From: Verrucomicrobiota bacterium
GTDB taxonomy: Bacteria; Verrucomicrobiota; Verrucomicrobiia; Limisphaerales; JAEYXS01
Assembly (NCBI GenBank): GCA_030834415.1
Contig: JAURFH010000018.1
Span: 1-34,521 of the forward strand
Reading direction: 5' to 3'
Length of the DNA: 34,521 nucleotides
A model generated the notes under the pieces. The model was given only the letters and a program-made list of their open reading frames with translations. It did no database searches and was not told the origin of the DNA. A program made the position numbers and the translations under genes. Below are positions 7,680-16,749 of the stretch, one piece after another; the first letter of the stretch is position 1; each line of letters begins with the position of its first letter.

Positions 7680-10550
7680 TTATGGCTGATAATTGCGATC
7701 ACGCACCGTCCAAGCCGGCTGGGGCGGAACCGAACCATTGGCAAAAGGCATTTCCCGATCGCTATTAACCCGGTTACCTGCCGGATCAATAATCGTCGGC
7801 GTGACGAAGATGATCAGATTCTTCTTGGAAGTGGACTTGGACTCACTGCGGAACAGCTTGCCCAGCAACGGAAGGTCACCCAAAACAGGCACTTTGTCTT
7901 TCACATTGCGAACATCTTCGGAGATCAAACCACCGAGGACCATCGTCTGGCCGTCCCAGACAATCGTCGAGGTGACCACCACGCGTTGACGCGTGCGAGG
8001 CAGCGGCAGACGAGCCGTGAGCGGAATACCGACCGTGCTACCACCGACAGATTGCGCCTGCGGAATGAACCCACCCGGATCGTCATAACCGATGAACTCG
8101 GTAATCGTCGGGATAACCGTCATCTGAATGGTGTAACCATCCGCCGAGACGTAAGGGATCACGTCCAAGACCGGACCGGTCGGGAACGGTGACACTGAGT
8201 AGTTTACAGAAGACCCTATTGCTCCTTGCCCATTGTTACCCCCCAATATACCACCACCTCCTTGGCCGCCGCCGCTTTGCTGTAGAGTTGCCGAAGTCAC
8301 TAAAGTTACATTGTCAACGACAGATATCTGCGCTTGACGTCCGCTAACCGTCGTAACCCTCGGTGCAGCCAATAAATCAACACCATCCCGCTGCTCCAGA
8401 GCACGTATGACAGCTTTGAATTGTGGATCGGTTAATATCCCCGTAAAAGACCCCAATGTGGGGATGGTACTTTGCTGCCCACCAATGCCGATAGTGTTTC
8501 GCAGACTACTAGTCAGAAAACCATCAGTTGCGGATGGAGCAGTAGCTGTCCCAAAAAGAGGACTACCAGGGAAGGAACCACCTGGATTCGCCGTGCTGGG
8601 GACCCCGTTAAGAGTAGGCGTCGTTCCCGGTTGAGCAACAACTCTGCCGCTACCTATCAGCGTCGGGCCAATGAACCAATCGAATCCGAGTCCGCGCTTA
8701 TCATTTTGAGTCACCTCAGCAAATTTGGCTTCCACCTGCACCTGCGGCGGAATGATGTTCAGCACTTCGATAGCAGATTGGATGATTTCTAGATCCTGCA
8801 AAGAAGCACGCACCATCAAAACACCCGTGCGATCATTGAAGAAAATCTGCGTGGAGGCTCCACCAGTAGCATTGGAAGCGAGGTTGACACCTGCCGCGGC
8901 AAAGAACTGACGGGCCAAAGCCTGAATCTGCTCCGTCAAAACTATAGTAGTAACACCGGTGATACCAACGCCACCGCCTTGGCCACCTTGGCCACCTTGG
9001 CCACCTTGGCCACCTTGGCCACCTTGGCCACCACCGCCTTGACCTCCGCCGCCTTGACCTCCCTGACCATTGCCACCTTGCGCAACAGAAACACGCGGAA
9101 TTGCATTTGGATCAGCGCCACCATTCTGGCCACCTTGACCACCTTGACCACCGCCACCACGATTACCGCCGCCTTGACCTCCTTGGCCACCACCACCCGA
9201 GCTGGTCAGCGTATCCACCGTCAAACCCGTCACGCTCTCCAAACCTTGACGGAACGTATTCGGATCAATCTTGAAAATACGCGTGAACAACTGCGGCGGG
9301 TCAACGACACGCACGCGGAACACCACTGCATAATCTTCAACCATGAAGCTCAAACCACGGCCAGCGATCGGCGTCGCAACTTTCGCAATCGCATCCAAAG
9401 CATCGATCATTCGCATGTTTTTCAGCGGAGGATTGATCTTGATCAGCATCGTTTCCAAGTCCACCGCTTCCGCAGGTGCGGCAACAGGAGCCAAGGGGGC
9501 ACCCAAAGGATCCAATCCGGGAGCACCGAATTCACCACCCAAACCGGCAGCTGGTGCACCCGTGCTAGACGGTTCATCATCCAGATTTGAATTGATGATA
9601 AAGTTGATACCCAACTTCTCAGGGTCTTGTTTCACTGATTCCTCCTGCAGGAAACGCACCACTTCAGAAAGCGGCAAGCCATCAAAGAAAACTTCTTTCA
9701 AAATTATCTTGTCCAGCTTGGCCAAAAGACGTTGACGGCTCTTGGTAGTAGTCTGGGCGATATTAGTGCGAACATAAGGATTTGGCGTCGGCAGGGCATC
9801 ACGGCTGGTGGGGATTTCCCAAGCTTTTTCGACTTCAACGATACGTTTGCGTTGCTCGAAATCACGCTTGCGGGCCAAATCACCGTAGCGGGCTTCCTGG
9901 ATGAGATTCATGTAGTAATACGCGGCAGAGTTAGCCGGATCACGTTTGATAGCCTCATTCAACTTGGCTTCCGCCTCATCCAAGCGACGCAGTTCAAATA
10001 GCAACTTCGCATCTTGAACCATAATGGAGACCGACTCCTTTTCCGCGCGAACCTTCGGCACTTCCTTCAGCACTTCAGCACTAGGCATGAACGGACGGGT
10101 CTTGGCTGCAACCTCAGCATTATAAGCCTTGAAAACCTTCGCCTCTTTATTCTGAGGATCGAATTTCAGGAGCTCGTCGGCCTGCTTGTCCGCTTCGGGA
10201 AACTGCTGGTTTTCGAAGTGTTGACGCGCGATTTGCAGGCGCGTGGCCGTCAAGCCGGACAGTGCCGCTTTTTTCTGGGCGTCGATGCCGACATTACCCA
10301 AGCGATGCACCAGCTTAAGCGCCTCCTCATAAAGCGTGGCAGCCTCGGCCAAGTTCCCCTCTTTTTGCAGGCCGGCGGCGCGTTTAAGCACTTCGTCCAG
10401 AAGAGTGAGGGTGGCTTGTCGTTTGGCTGCCTCTTCGGCAGCCGCTTGCACAGGATCGGTTTGCGCCTGCAAAGGCACAACCGCCAAAAATACGCCGAGA
10501 AACGCCACACAGGAGGCGAACTTGGTAATCCGGTTTATACTCAATTTCAT
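7680..10550 (-). CDS. Secretin with N-terminal TPR region (PilQ/GspD type, Amuc_1098-like)
   Basis: 956 residues. Signal peptide 1-30 (ending PLQAQ). Residues about 45-235 are helical TPR-like repeats (GNLAEAATLYEEALKL, RLDEAEAKLNEAIKRDP). Residues about 275-430 hold N-domain-like segments (LDKIILKEVFFDGLPLSEVVRFL). Residues 451-527 are a Gly/Gln linker. Residues about 600-930 are the secretin beta-barrel domain, with VDLLAAPRVTTVSGRQAQI and the signature VPVLGDLPLLGKLF followed by KKNLIIFVTPTII. It should form the outer-membrane pore of a type IV pilus or type II secretion-like assembly. The preceding genes are PilP-, PilO- and PilM/N-like, matching the usual MNOPQ order. TPRs fused to a secretin and the order relative to neighbours resemble Akkermansia Amuc_1098. 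No lipobox was seen, and no separate pilotin gene is recognisable here. Confidence 0.93.
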   Translation of the reverse strand: MKLSINRITKFASCVAFLGVFLAVVPLQAQTDPVQAAAEEAAKRQATLTLLDEVLKRAAGLQKEGNLAEAATLYEEALKLVHRLGNVGIDAQKKAALSGLTATRLQIARQHFENQQFPEADKQADELLKFDPQNKEAKVFKAYNAEVAAKTRPFMPSAEVLKEVPKVRAEKESVSIMVQDAKLLFELRRLDEAEAKLNEAIKRDPANSAAYYYMNLIQEARYGDLARKRDFEQRKRIVEVEKAWEIPTSRDALPTPNPYVRTNIAQTTTKSRQRLLAKLDKIILKEVFFDGLPLSEVVRFLQEESVKQDPEKLGINFIINSNLDDEPSSTGAPAAGLGGEFGAPGLDPLGAPLAPVAAPAEAVDLETMLIKINPPLKNMRMIDALDAIAKVATPIAGRGLSFMVEDYAVVFRVRVVDPPQLFTRIFKIDPNTFRQGLESVTGLTVDTLTSSGGGGQGGQGGGNRGGGGQGGQGGQNGGADPNAIPRVSVAQGGNGQGGQGGGGQGGGGQGGQGGQGGQGGQGGQGGGVGITGVTTIVLTEQIQALARQFFAAAGVNLASNATGGASTQIFFNDRTGVLMVRASLQDLEIIQSAIEVLNIIPPQVQVEAKFAEVTQNDKRGLGFDWFIGPTLIGSGRVVAQPGTTPTLNGVPSTANPGGSFPGSPLFGTATAPSATDGFLTSSLRNTIGIGGQQSTIPTLGSFTGILTDPQFKAVIRALEQRDGVDLLAAPRVTTVSGRQAQISVVDNVTLVTSATLQQSGGGQGGGGILGGNNGQGAIGSSVNYSVSPFPTGPVLDVIPYVSADGYTIQMTVIPTITEFIGYDDPGGFIPQAQSVGGSTVGIPLTARLPLPRTRQRVVVTSTIVWDGQTMVLGGLISEDVRNVKDKVPVLGDLPLLGKLFRSESKSTSKKNLIIFVTPTIIDPAGNRVNSDREMPFANGSVPPQPAWTVRDRNYQP
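8977..9030. repeat. Six perfect tandem copies of a 9-bp unit inside the secretin gene
   Basis: The plus-strand unit CCTTGGCCA is repeated six times without a mismatch. On the coding strand each copy encodes three residues of the Gly-Gly-Gln linker (about residues 507-524). Related imperfect units continue to about 9065, and again at 9120-9195. Copy-number change would stay in frame and only lengthen or shorten the linker. Confidence 0.9.
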
Positions 10551-10574
10551 ACCAATAAAGACAAGGAATCTGCG

Positions 10575-11378
10575 TTATGGTGTCGCGCGTAACGGGACAA
10601 TCGTTCGTTTTTGGTTGCGTTCGGCGGACATTACTACCTGATTCTCAGTGATAGCAATGATAATGTAATTTTCCCCGGCAATGGCGATGGCGTCATTCAC
10701 CCGCTTGCCCTTGAATTCAATATTGTCCGGTGGATACGAGAGATCCACCATGTAATCGGTCACTTTTTCATTGGGCATGGCTTTGGAAACGAGCAACTCT
10801 TCGTTGGACTCATCTTCCACCCAGACCAAAACCAAGGTAGCATCGACCTGCACATCTCCCCGCACCTCTTTGAGCAGGAAGTATTTGTTTTTATCGTTTA
10901 AAGAGGCGTATTGCATCTTCTTACGCTGCTCCAAACGGTCTAAGGCTCCCTGCTTGGTGACGCCGATGGCGAACCGAGCTCGGTCCCCTGTGCCCGAGGC
11001 GCTTTCCAAGGAAATGATGCGCTTAAGCGGCTTGATGGAAGTGCACTGCAAGGCACCGATGCCGATTTCTGTACCGGTAGCGACTTTAACGATGCTGCCA
11101 TCCGGTTTCTTGTACCAGCGAACCGGATTGAAGAGGAGATGCCGGTTAGTCATCGCAATAGCCGGCGGATTGGTATGCATGGCCAGTGACTGCTCAAAAG
11201 CGGTCAAATCCACCGGGTTCAACGGAACACGCGGGTAGCTGTCAATGGTCTGACCAGCCTTGGCCAAGCTGCGTTTGATGGCGCTAACCTTGATACCCAA
11301 CATGACCGCCGCCACCGCCAACGCGAGCAAAACGATGCAGAGAATGATCTTCTCGTAATGTTTTTTTAGGAACTGCAT
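10575..11378 (-). CDS. PilP-like inner-membrane protein (Amuc_1099 position)
   Basis: 267 residues. One membrane segment at about 11-30 (IILCIVLLALAVAAVMLGI) follows a short basic N-terminus, with the rest predicted periplasmic. The last 40 residues (DAIAIAGENYIIIAITENQVVMSAERN..RTIVPL) resemble the small beta domain of PilP/GspC, which contacts secretin N-domains. The middle part (LLFNPVRWYKKPDGSIVKV) I do not recognise. It starts 3 bases after the PilO-like gene and ends 24 bases before the secretin gene, exactly where pilP sits in pilMNOPQ operons. The PilP call rests on position, topology and this weak C-terminal resemblance, so it is an inference; the gene itself is secure. Confidence 0.8.
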   Translation of the reverse strand: MQFLKKHYEKIILCIVLLALAVAAVMLGIKVSAIKRSLAKAGQTIDSYPRVPLNPVDLTAFEQSLAMHTNPPAIAMTNRHLLFNPVRWYKKPDGSIVKVATGTEIGIGALQCTSIKPLKRIISLESASGTGDRARFAIGVTKQGALDRLEQRKKMQYASLNDKNKYFLLKEVRGDVQVDATLVLVWVEDESNEELLVSKAMPNEKVTDYMVDLSYPPDNIEFKGKRVNDAIAIAGENYIIIAITENQVVMSAERNQKRTIVPLRATP

Positions 11379-11381
11379 GGT

Positions 11382-12272
11382 TTAGCGTGCGGCTTGATTC
11401 AGGCGGACCACTTCAACAAACAGCTGTATCCGCAAAGGTTGTTCAAACAGGTACAATTCGTCTTTTGCCGGCGTCGTATCCGCCGCCGCCTTGCCTTTCG
11501 GAGCAGAAGCGGCCGGGGCAGGCTCAGCCGGAGCCGGCGCTGGCACCTTCAAAGTTTCCATATTCACGATTTTCACCGAATAAAATATGGGCGAGCGCTG
11601 CAAGCGTTCCAGCACTCCAGCCAACTCGCTCGAAAAACCAGTAAAGACCACTTCATAAGGCGTTACGGTGGCCAAGTTATTATAAGCGGTCGGATTCACA
11701 GCTTTGTCCAGATACTGGGGTCCTTGACCGGGATCCAACGTTGAGACCCGCACCCGCTTTAGGGATTCGAGCTTATGAATGCGGCTGTCAAATAGGTTGG
11801 TGCACAGATTACCTACTTCCAGCAACTGTCGGGTTAGAGGTTCAATGCTGGCTGCGTCGAAATTTACCTGTTCCCGCAAGGGCTCGAAAGAGAAGCCGTA
11901 ACGCGGTGCCGGAAGTTGCACCCCGGCCTGCTCCGCGGCCTTCTGCAGATCAGCCACCGTTGTAAGCAAATAGGATGAGAATTGCTGGCTAGTCAGCTTA
12001 GGCACTTCAGGATAGGTGACATGCGCCTGCACATTGGTCATGTACTGGGTTAGCCGCTGGGTTTCACGGGTCGCCAAATCCAGATTGGCCTGATCAGGAA
12101 AGGGAGCCGACTGCATGAGCGTGATCAGCTGGGTCTGGGCCGCCTTAAGATTCTTGGAGGCCTTGATATCCGCCTGAATGCGCGTCGTGAGATAGACAAT
12201 GGCACCAGCCATGAGGCCGAGGGCCACAATCATCCCCAACAGCAGTAATATATTTCGCTTGATCCAGCGCAT
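11382..12272 (-). CDS. PilO-like inner-membrane protein (Amuc_1100-like)
   Basis: 296 residues. One N-terminal membrane helix (about 8-28, ILLLLGMIVALGLMAGAIVYL) leads into a coiled-coil-type helical stretch (about 30-80) and then two alpha/beta segments, the layout of PilO/GspM proteins. An Ala/Pro-rich stretch (about 245-272) precedes the final strand FEQPLRIQLFVEVVRLNQ. Akkermansia Amuc_1100 has the same plan, including an Ala/Pro-rich linker and a closing VFVQVSLNLVHFNQ-type strand. Predicted role: periplasmic scaffold connecting the PilM/N platform to the PilP-secretin part. It begins 7 bases after the PilM-PilN fusion gene. The match is by layout and recalled sequence, not by a search. 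Confidence 0.82.
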   Translation of the reverse strand: MRWIKRNILLLLGMIVALGLMAGAIVYLTTRIQADIKASKNLKAAQTQLITLMQSAPFPDQANLDLATRETQRLTQYMTNVQAHVTYPEVPKLTSQQFSSYLLTTVADLQKAAEQAGVQLPAPRYGFSFEPLREQVNFDAASIEPLTRQLLEVGNLCTNLFDSRIHKLESLKRVRVSTLDPGQGPQYLDKAVNPTAYNNLATVTPYEVVFTGFSSELAGVLERLQRSPIFYSVKIVNMETLKVPAPAPAEPAPAASAPKGKAAADTTPAKDELYLFEQPLRIQLFVEVVRLNQAAR

Positions 12273-12279
12273 AGTCGTA

Positions 12280-14085
12280 TCAGTGGAGGCGAACCGGGCG
12301 CTTAAGTTGCAACGTCAGGGAGAAGGAGAAGGATTTTGCCAGTGCATCCACTTCCTCCATCTTGTCATCCAGTTTGGTGTAATCAGGCAGCAACATGACA
12401 TTCGTCTTCAAAACTTCCTGCATACCGAAGGCAAACCGGCGGTTGGCATCTGGAGCCAGCCCGTTCAGATTGGCTGACCGCAAGGTGGCTGCATAATAAC
12501 CCACCATGACCGGAGCCACCGGGGTCGGCAAAGGAGTCGCCGTGGCTGTGGCTGCCGCTGCTCCGCCCGGCTGAGCAGGCATAAACCGGCTGGCCGTAGT
12601 TGCCGCAGCAGCGGACTGCGGGAGCAGCGGGGTGAACTTCTCGATCCAGACACCCGTGTCCTTGCCGAAACTGTTCGAAGAAGCCGCCTCGTATTCCATC
12701 AAGGTGGCCTGCAGGTCATTCAGCAACTGCGTCGTGTAATACCGATCATCCAAAATGGTTGCATACTCGTTGGCCACCGCATATTGCGAGCGCAAAGTAG
12801 CCAGCGCAGAATCCACCTGCCCTTTCATGGACTGTAATGGCCCGATCTTCTGCTGCAACTTCTTGATCTCGCTATTCTTCAAGCCTGCCTGCTGGTTGTA
12901 AAAGAGACCATAAGCGAAAACCACCAGCACCATGCTGAAAAGCGCTGCCATCAGCCAAGGCTTCTTTTGATCGAAGGCCTTGCGCTTCTGGTAGCTCTTG
13001 GGCATCAGGTTGAGCTCAACCGGGCATTGGGCCAAGTTGCGAATGCCCAAACCGACCACTTCACCGAGTGAATGAGCCACCGTGGCCAATTCTTCCAGCG
13101 GGATGGACTCATCGATCTCGATATTCTGCAGCGGATTGAAGTAATCCACCGGGATATTCAGCTTCTCAGCAAAGAACTGAGCCGCGTAAGGCATCATGGA
13201 GGCACCGCCCGCCAGATACAGCCGTGCCGGAGCAGAGCCGCCCTGCTGGTTGCGGTAGAACTGGATCGTCTGGTTCATCTGGATGTGCAGACGGGTCATC
13301 ACCTGACGCGCGATCTTGGAGATCGCCGCCTGATGCGGATTGTCCGGCTCTTCATACGCACCACCCAAACTCACAAAGCCATGCTCGATCTTGATGCGGT
13401 CCGCCTCGTCGAACTGCAAACGGGCCTCGTTCGCAAAATCCTGCGTGATGGCGTTGGCGCCGATATTGATGCTACGGGTGAAGACCTTGCCCTTCTCGAA
13501 GAAGAGGAGATTGCTGGTCTTGGCGCCGATATCCAGCAGCATGCTACAACCTTCCGGTTCACCGTAGTTGAAGCGGAAAGAATTGCAGAGCGCAGCCGGC
13601 GAGACATCCACCAAGTTCATGGACAAACCGGCCGTCTCAGCGGTGTTAAAGATGCCCTCAACCGTATCACTCTTGATGGCGACGAGGATGACTTCCAGCT
13701 CACCCGTAGCCGTGGCGCCTAAAATCTGATAATCCCAAACGACCTCTTCCAGCGGGAAAGGAACGTTCTGCTTGGCCTCATACTCAACGATCTGGGCGAC
13801 CTTGGCCGAATCCACCGGCGGCAGCTTGACGAAACGGGAGAAGACATTAAAGCCAGCCGCGCAGACATTGATCTGGCGGGAAACAAACCCCTTCTCCTTC
13901 AAAAGAGTTTGAATCGCCTGCACGAGTACAGCCGCCCTCGTGGAATCCTGCGACCCTTCAAGCCCTAGCGGTTTAACCGCATAGCGCAAAAGGCGTAGTG
14001 TCCCCGATTCGTTTGGCTCGAACTCAGCAATCTTGAGCGTTCCCGCCCCAAAATCGCCGCACAAAAATGACTTCGTTTTCAGCAT
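12280..14085 (-). CDS. pilM: PilM-PilN fusion, cytoplasmic actin-like platform joined to membrane protein
   Basis: 601 residues, longer than a typical PilM of about 350. Residues 1-350 are the FtsA/PilM actin-like fold: CGDFGAGTLKIAEF (phosphate loop 1), MLLDIGAKTSNLLFF (loop 2) and LYLAGGASMMPYAAQFF (adenosine motif). Residues 357-362 (ELNLMP) look like the INLLP motif by which PilN binds PilM. A membrane helix follows at 376-395, then a periplasmic part (about 400-601) with a helical region and a ferredoxin-like C-terminus, as in PilN. It should sit on the inner face of the membrane and organise the PilO/P/secretin assembly encoded next. First gene of the tight four-gene run, preceded by a 254-base gap. 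An Ala/Thr/Pro-rich stretch lies at about 490-525. Confidence 0.92.
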   Translation of the reverse strand: MLKTKSFLCGDFGAGTLKIAEFEPNESGTLRLLRYAVKPLGLEGSQDSTRAAVLVQAIQTLLKEKGFVSRQINVCAAGFNVFSRFVKLPPVDSAKVAQIVEYEAKQNVPFPLEEVVWDYQILGATATGELEVILVAIKSDTVEGIFNTAETAGLSMNLVDVSPAALCNSFRFNYGEPEGCSMLLDIGAKTSNLLFFEKGKVFTRSINIGANAITQDFANEARLQFDEADRIKIEHGFVSLGGAYEEPDNPHQAAISKIARQVMTRLHIQMNQTIQFYRNQQGGSAPARLYLAGGASMMPYAAQFFAEKLNIPVDYFNPLQNIEIDESIPLEELATVAHSLGEVVGLGIRNLAQCPVELNLMPKSYQKRKAFDQKKPWLMAALFSMVLVVFAYGLFYNQQAGLKNSEIKKLQQKIGPLQSMKGQVDSALATLRSQYAVANEYATILDDRYYTTQLLNDLQATLMEYEAASSNSFGKDTGVWIEKFTPLLPQSAAAATTASRFMPAQPGGAAAATATATPLPTPVAPVMVGYYAATLRSANLNGLAPDANRRFAFGMQEVLKTNVMLLPDYTKLDDKMEEVDALAKSFSFSLTLQLKRPVRLH

Positions 14086-14200
14086 TTAAATCGCACTGCT
14101 GTTTTCACCCACGGAGCACCCGACACGATATGTATCCCTATTACTGCTGCGGGGTTGCGAAATTCGAGGGTGGTGGTAACCGGAAAGCGAGTAGGGGGTC

Positions 14201-14217
14201 AAACAGAAAATCTGTTT
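14201..14217. other. 17-bp inverted repeat upstream of the PilM-N gene
   Basis: AAACAGA, three bases, then TCTGTTT is a perfect dyad in the 254-base gap (14086-14339) between the sugar cluster and the pilus-like genes, 116 bases before the ATG. It has no T-run behind it on the minus strand, so an operator or weak processing hairpin fits better than a terminator. I see nothing else definite in the gap. Confidence 0.3.
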
Positions 14218-14339
14218 CCCGTGAATAAATTTGAACCTTTGGCCGTCCAAATACGTCTTACCTTACTCGCCCTTGCTCACTAACCGGTCTGTCATCCCGA
14301 TTAAAATCACTGTATAACCAATGGTTTGCCGCCATCCGG

Positions 14340-15308
14340 TCAAACTCGCGGTTTAAAATATTCGATGGTCCGCCGCATGCCTTCTGCAAACGGCACTTGA
14401 GGCTCCCACTTGAGGAGCTGTTTGGCCTTGGTGATATCTGGCCGCCGCTGTTTCGGGTCATCCTGAGGCAGCGGTTTGTGAATTATCCGGCTCTTCGAAC
14501 CGGTGATTTTGACGATCTGACGGGCAAAATCCAGCATCGTCATCTCGTGTGGATTGCCGATGTTTACCGGCAGCGGATAGTCACTCATCATGAGCCGGTA
14601 TATCCCTTCGATCAGGTCGGCGCAGTAGCAAAAACTGCGCGTCTGTTGCCCCTCACCAAAGACGGTGACCGGCCGGTTTTTAAGGGCCTGGCTGATGAAC
14701 GCCGGCACCACCCGGCCATCCCGCAAGCGCATGCGTGGTCCGTAGGTGTTGAAGATGCGCACGATGCGAGTCTCCATCTTGTGCTGGCGGTGGTAGGCCA
14801 TGGTCATCGCTTCCGCGAAGCGCTTCGCCTCATCGTAGCAACCCCTTGGCCCTATGGTATTTACATTACCCCAATACTCCTCGGTCTGAGGATGCACCAA
14901 AGGATCCCCATAAGTTTCCGAAGTCGAGGCAATGAGAAAACGGGCGCCCTTTTCCTTGGCCAGCCCGAGTGCTTTATGGGTCCCCAAAGAGCCCACTTTG
15001 AGGGTTTGGATGGGCAGCTCCAAATAGTCCACCGGACTGGCCGGTGACGCAAAATGCCAGACGTAATCCACTGGGCTGTCGAGGAACAGAAACTCCGTGA
15101 CGTCCTGCTGGATGAATCGGAAATAATTGCTCCCCGCCAAGTGCGCGATGTTGTCCACCGAACCGGTCACCAGATTGTCGATCGCGATGACTTTATGTCC
15201 TTTGCTTAAGAGCAGGTCCACGAGGTGAGACCCCAGAAACCCCGCTCCACCCGTAACCACAGATACCGGTGCCTTGACCACTCGCGTCACTTTTTTTGCT
15301 TTTGCCAT
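14340..15308 (-). CDS. NAD-dependent sugar epimerase/decarboxylase, UDP-glucuronate decarboxylase-like
   Basis: 322 residues of the extended short-chain dehydrogenase family. The NAD-binding motif GGAGFLGSH is at 20-28, the catalytic Tyr/Lys pair at Y158 and K162 (CYDEAKR), and STSETYGDP at 128-136 carries the Glu typical of UDP-xylose synthases, together with the FNTYGPRMR and [10 protein letters not shown] motifs of that group. The likely reaction is UDP-glucuronate to UDP-xylose, supplying a pentose for the polysaccharide; a 4,6-dehydratase or epimerase cannot be excluded. A TTG nine bases upstream is in frame, but the ATG at 15308 is preferred. It is the last gene of the sugar cluster, 40 bases after the glycosyl-phosphate transferase gene. 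Confidence 0.88.
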   Translation of the reverse strand: MAKAKKVTRVVKAPVSVVTGGAGFLGSHLVDLLLSKGHKVIAIDNLVTGSVDNIAHLAGSNYFRFIQQDVTEFLFLDSPVDYVWHFASPASPVDYLELPIQTLKVGSLGTHKALGLAKEKGARFLIASTSETYGDPLVHPQTEEYWGNVNTIGPRGCYDEAKRFAEAMTMAYHRQHKMETRIVRIFNTYGPRMRLRDGRVVPAFISQALKNRPVTVFGEGQQTRSFCYCADLIEGIYRLMMSDYPLPVNIGNPHEMTMLDFARQIVKITGSKSRIIHKPLPQDDPKQRRPDITKAKQLLKWEPQVPFAEGMRRTIEYFKPRV

Positions 15309-15348
15309 AAAAATCAAACCCGCTGAAAACAGCTTCGAGGATACAACT

Positions 15349-16740
15349 TCACTTCGCCCCGTTACCCGACAGAACGGCCGGGATGGTCAGGCAGAGGATC
15401 TTGAAATCAAGCCACAATGACCAGTTATCGATGTATTCCAGATCCAATCTCACCCAGTCACTGAAGTCCCGGATGTTGTTGCGCCCACTGATCTGCCAGA
15501 GACAGGTGAGCCCGGGCTTCACACTCAGGCGGCGACGATGGGCCAGATCATCAAAACGGTTAACCTCGTCCACCGGTAAAGGACGCGGCCCGACAATGCT
15601 CATCTCACCGACGAGCACGTTAAATAGCTGTGGCAATTCATCGATGCTCCATTTGCGCATGATACGCCCGATGGGCGTCACGCGAGGATCGTTAGTCACT
15701 TTGAACACCGGACCGGACATCTCATTCTTCCCTGCCAACTCGCTTTGGCGCGCCTCGGCATCGCTGACCATGGAACGGAACTTCCACATCATAAACGGTT
15801 TGCCATTCAGGCCGCAACGGCGTTGGCGGAAGAATACTGGCCCCTTGGACGTAGCCTTGATGATGAGTGCGAAAACCAAAAACGGAACCGCCAAAAGCAG
15901 CAATCCCACCCCCGCCAATATGAAATCCAAGACCTGCTTAGCCAACATCTGCCAGGAAGTTTCCGGCACGGAACGGAACACCATCACCGGCCGCCCCATG
16001 AAGTCATCCAAGGTAGTTTGTGAGATGGTGGTCTTAAAGAAATCCGCTAGCAACCACACCTCCACACCTTCCAGTTCGCACAGCTGGATGGCCTGTTCCA
16101 CTTCTCCAAAAGCGGTATGTTTCGCACTCAGGATCACGCCGTTGGCTGAATGTTCATGGAGAAGACCGATCAAGTCTGCCACCGGTCGCTCATCGAGATA
16201 AAGACTGGCCACAATCTCCACCCCACCCCGCAAACGGCGGCCACATTCCTCCTCCAGCTTGCCTGCGTCTTCCCGGCCTCCCACCAGAATAATCCTTCGT
16301 GCGGCCTGAGAACGGCCGTATTCCGACTGAGCCCATATACGCAATACCTCTTCTTTCAAGAACACCAGCACGAAGCTGGTGAGACCAAAGAGGATTATCA
16401 CCGAACGTGATAGCTGCAAACGCAGCAGAAACAGCACCAAAACCAAGGCAATCACTGCGAAGACACTGGCTTTAAACAACTTCCACACCTTTTGCCGGCG
16501 GGCGGTCAGATCCGTACGGTTATAAAAGCCCTGACCTTCCAACATAAACGCCCCGATGAGGGCGGTCAGCAGGAAGACGTGATAATAATCGGCGAAAGGT
16601 TCGATCACCGCTGTGCCGCCAAACACCTCGATCGGTATGTGCGAGCGCAGGAAATGGGCCAACCAGAACCCGATGGCAAACAAGCAGGCATCCAAGACAA
16701 GATGGACCGAGGTTCGCAGTTGGTGTTGGCGGCGTAACAT
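15349..16740 (-). CDS. Polyprenyl-phosphate sugar-1-phosphate transferase (WcaJ-type initiating enzyme)
   Basis: 463 residues. Four N-terminal membrane segments fall between about 10 and 130. A nucleotide-binding-like middle domain follows ([18 protein letters not shown]), then a fifth membrane helix at about 268-292. The C-terminal bacterial sugar transferase domain shows [27 protein letters not shown] followed by PRPLP, and [14 protein letters not shown]. It should transfer a hexose-1-phosphate from UDP-sugar to undecaprenyl phosphate, the first step of exopolysaccharide assembly, at the inner membrane. It lies 9 bases downstream of epsI, so the exosortase pair and the polysaccharide genes share a transcript. 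The sugar specificity (glucose or galactose) cannot be told from the sequence. Confidence 0.93.
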   Translation of the reverse strand: MLRRQHQLRTSVHLVLDACLFAIGFWLAHFLRSHIPIEVFGGTAVIEPFADYYHVFLLTALIGAFMLEGQGFYNRTDLTARRQKVWKLFKASVFAVIALVLVLFLLRLQLSRSVIILFGLTSFVLVFLKEEVLRIWAQSEYGRSQAARRIILVGGREDAGKLEEECGRRLRGGVEIVASLYLDERPVADLIGLLHEHSANGVILSAKHTAFGEVEQAIQLCELEGVEVWLLADFFKTTISQTTLDDFMGRPVMVFRSVPETSWQMLAKQVLDFILAGVGLLLLAVPFLVFALIIKATSKGPVFFRQRRCGLNGKPFMMWKFRSMVSDAEARQSELAGKNEMSGPVFKVTNDPRVTPIGRIMRKWSIDELPQLFNVLVGEMSIVGPRPLPVDEVNRFDDLAHRRRLSVKPGLTCLWQISGRNNIRDFSDWVRLDLEYIDNWSLWLDFKILCLTIPAVLSGNGAK

Positions 16741-16749
16741 GACTCTGTT

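Noticed and set aside
7652-7789. 46-codon N-terminal extension of the exonuclease
   Set aside because: Overlaps the secretin coding sequence and precedes the conserved start of the nuclease fold.
8976-9200. CRISPR-like periodicity
   Set aside because: The units are 9 bp with no spacers and encode a GGQ linker in an intact secretin frame.
13072-13722. Plus-strand open frame of 216 codons
   Set aside because: Complement of the PilM ATPase domain, whose nucleotide-binding motifs are unmistakable on the minus strand.
14201-14217. Terminator of the sugar cluster
   Set aside because: The dyad is AT-rich and lacks a T-run on the minus strand; kept only as a possible operator.
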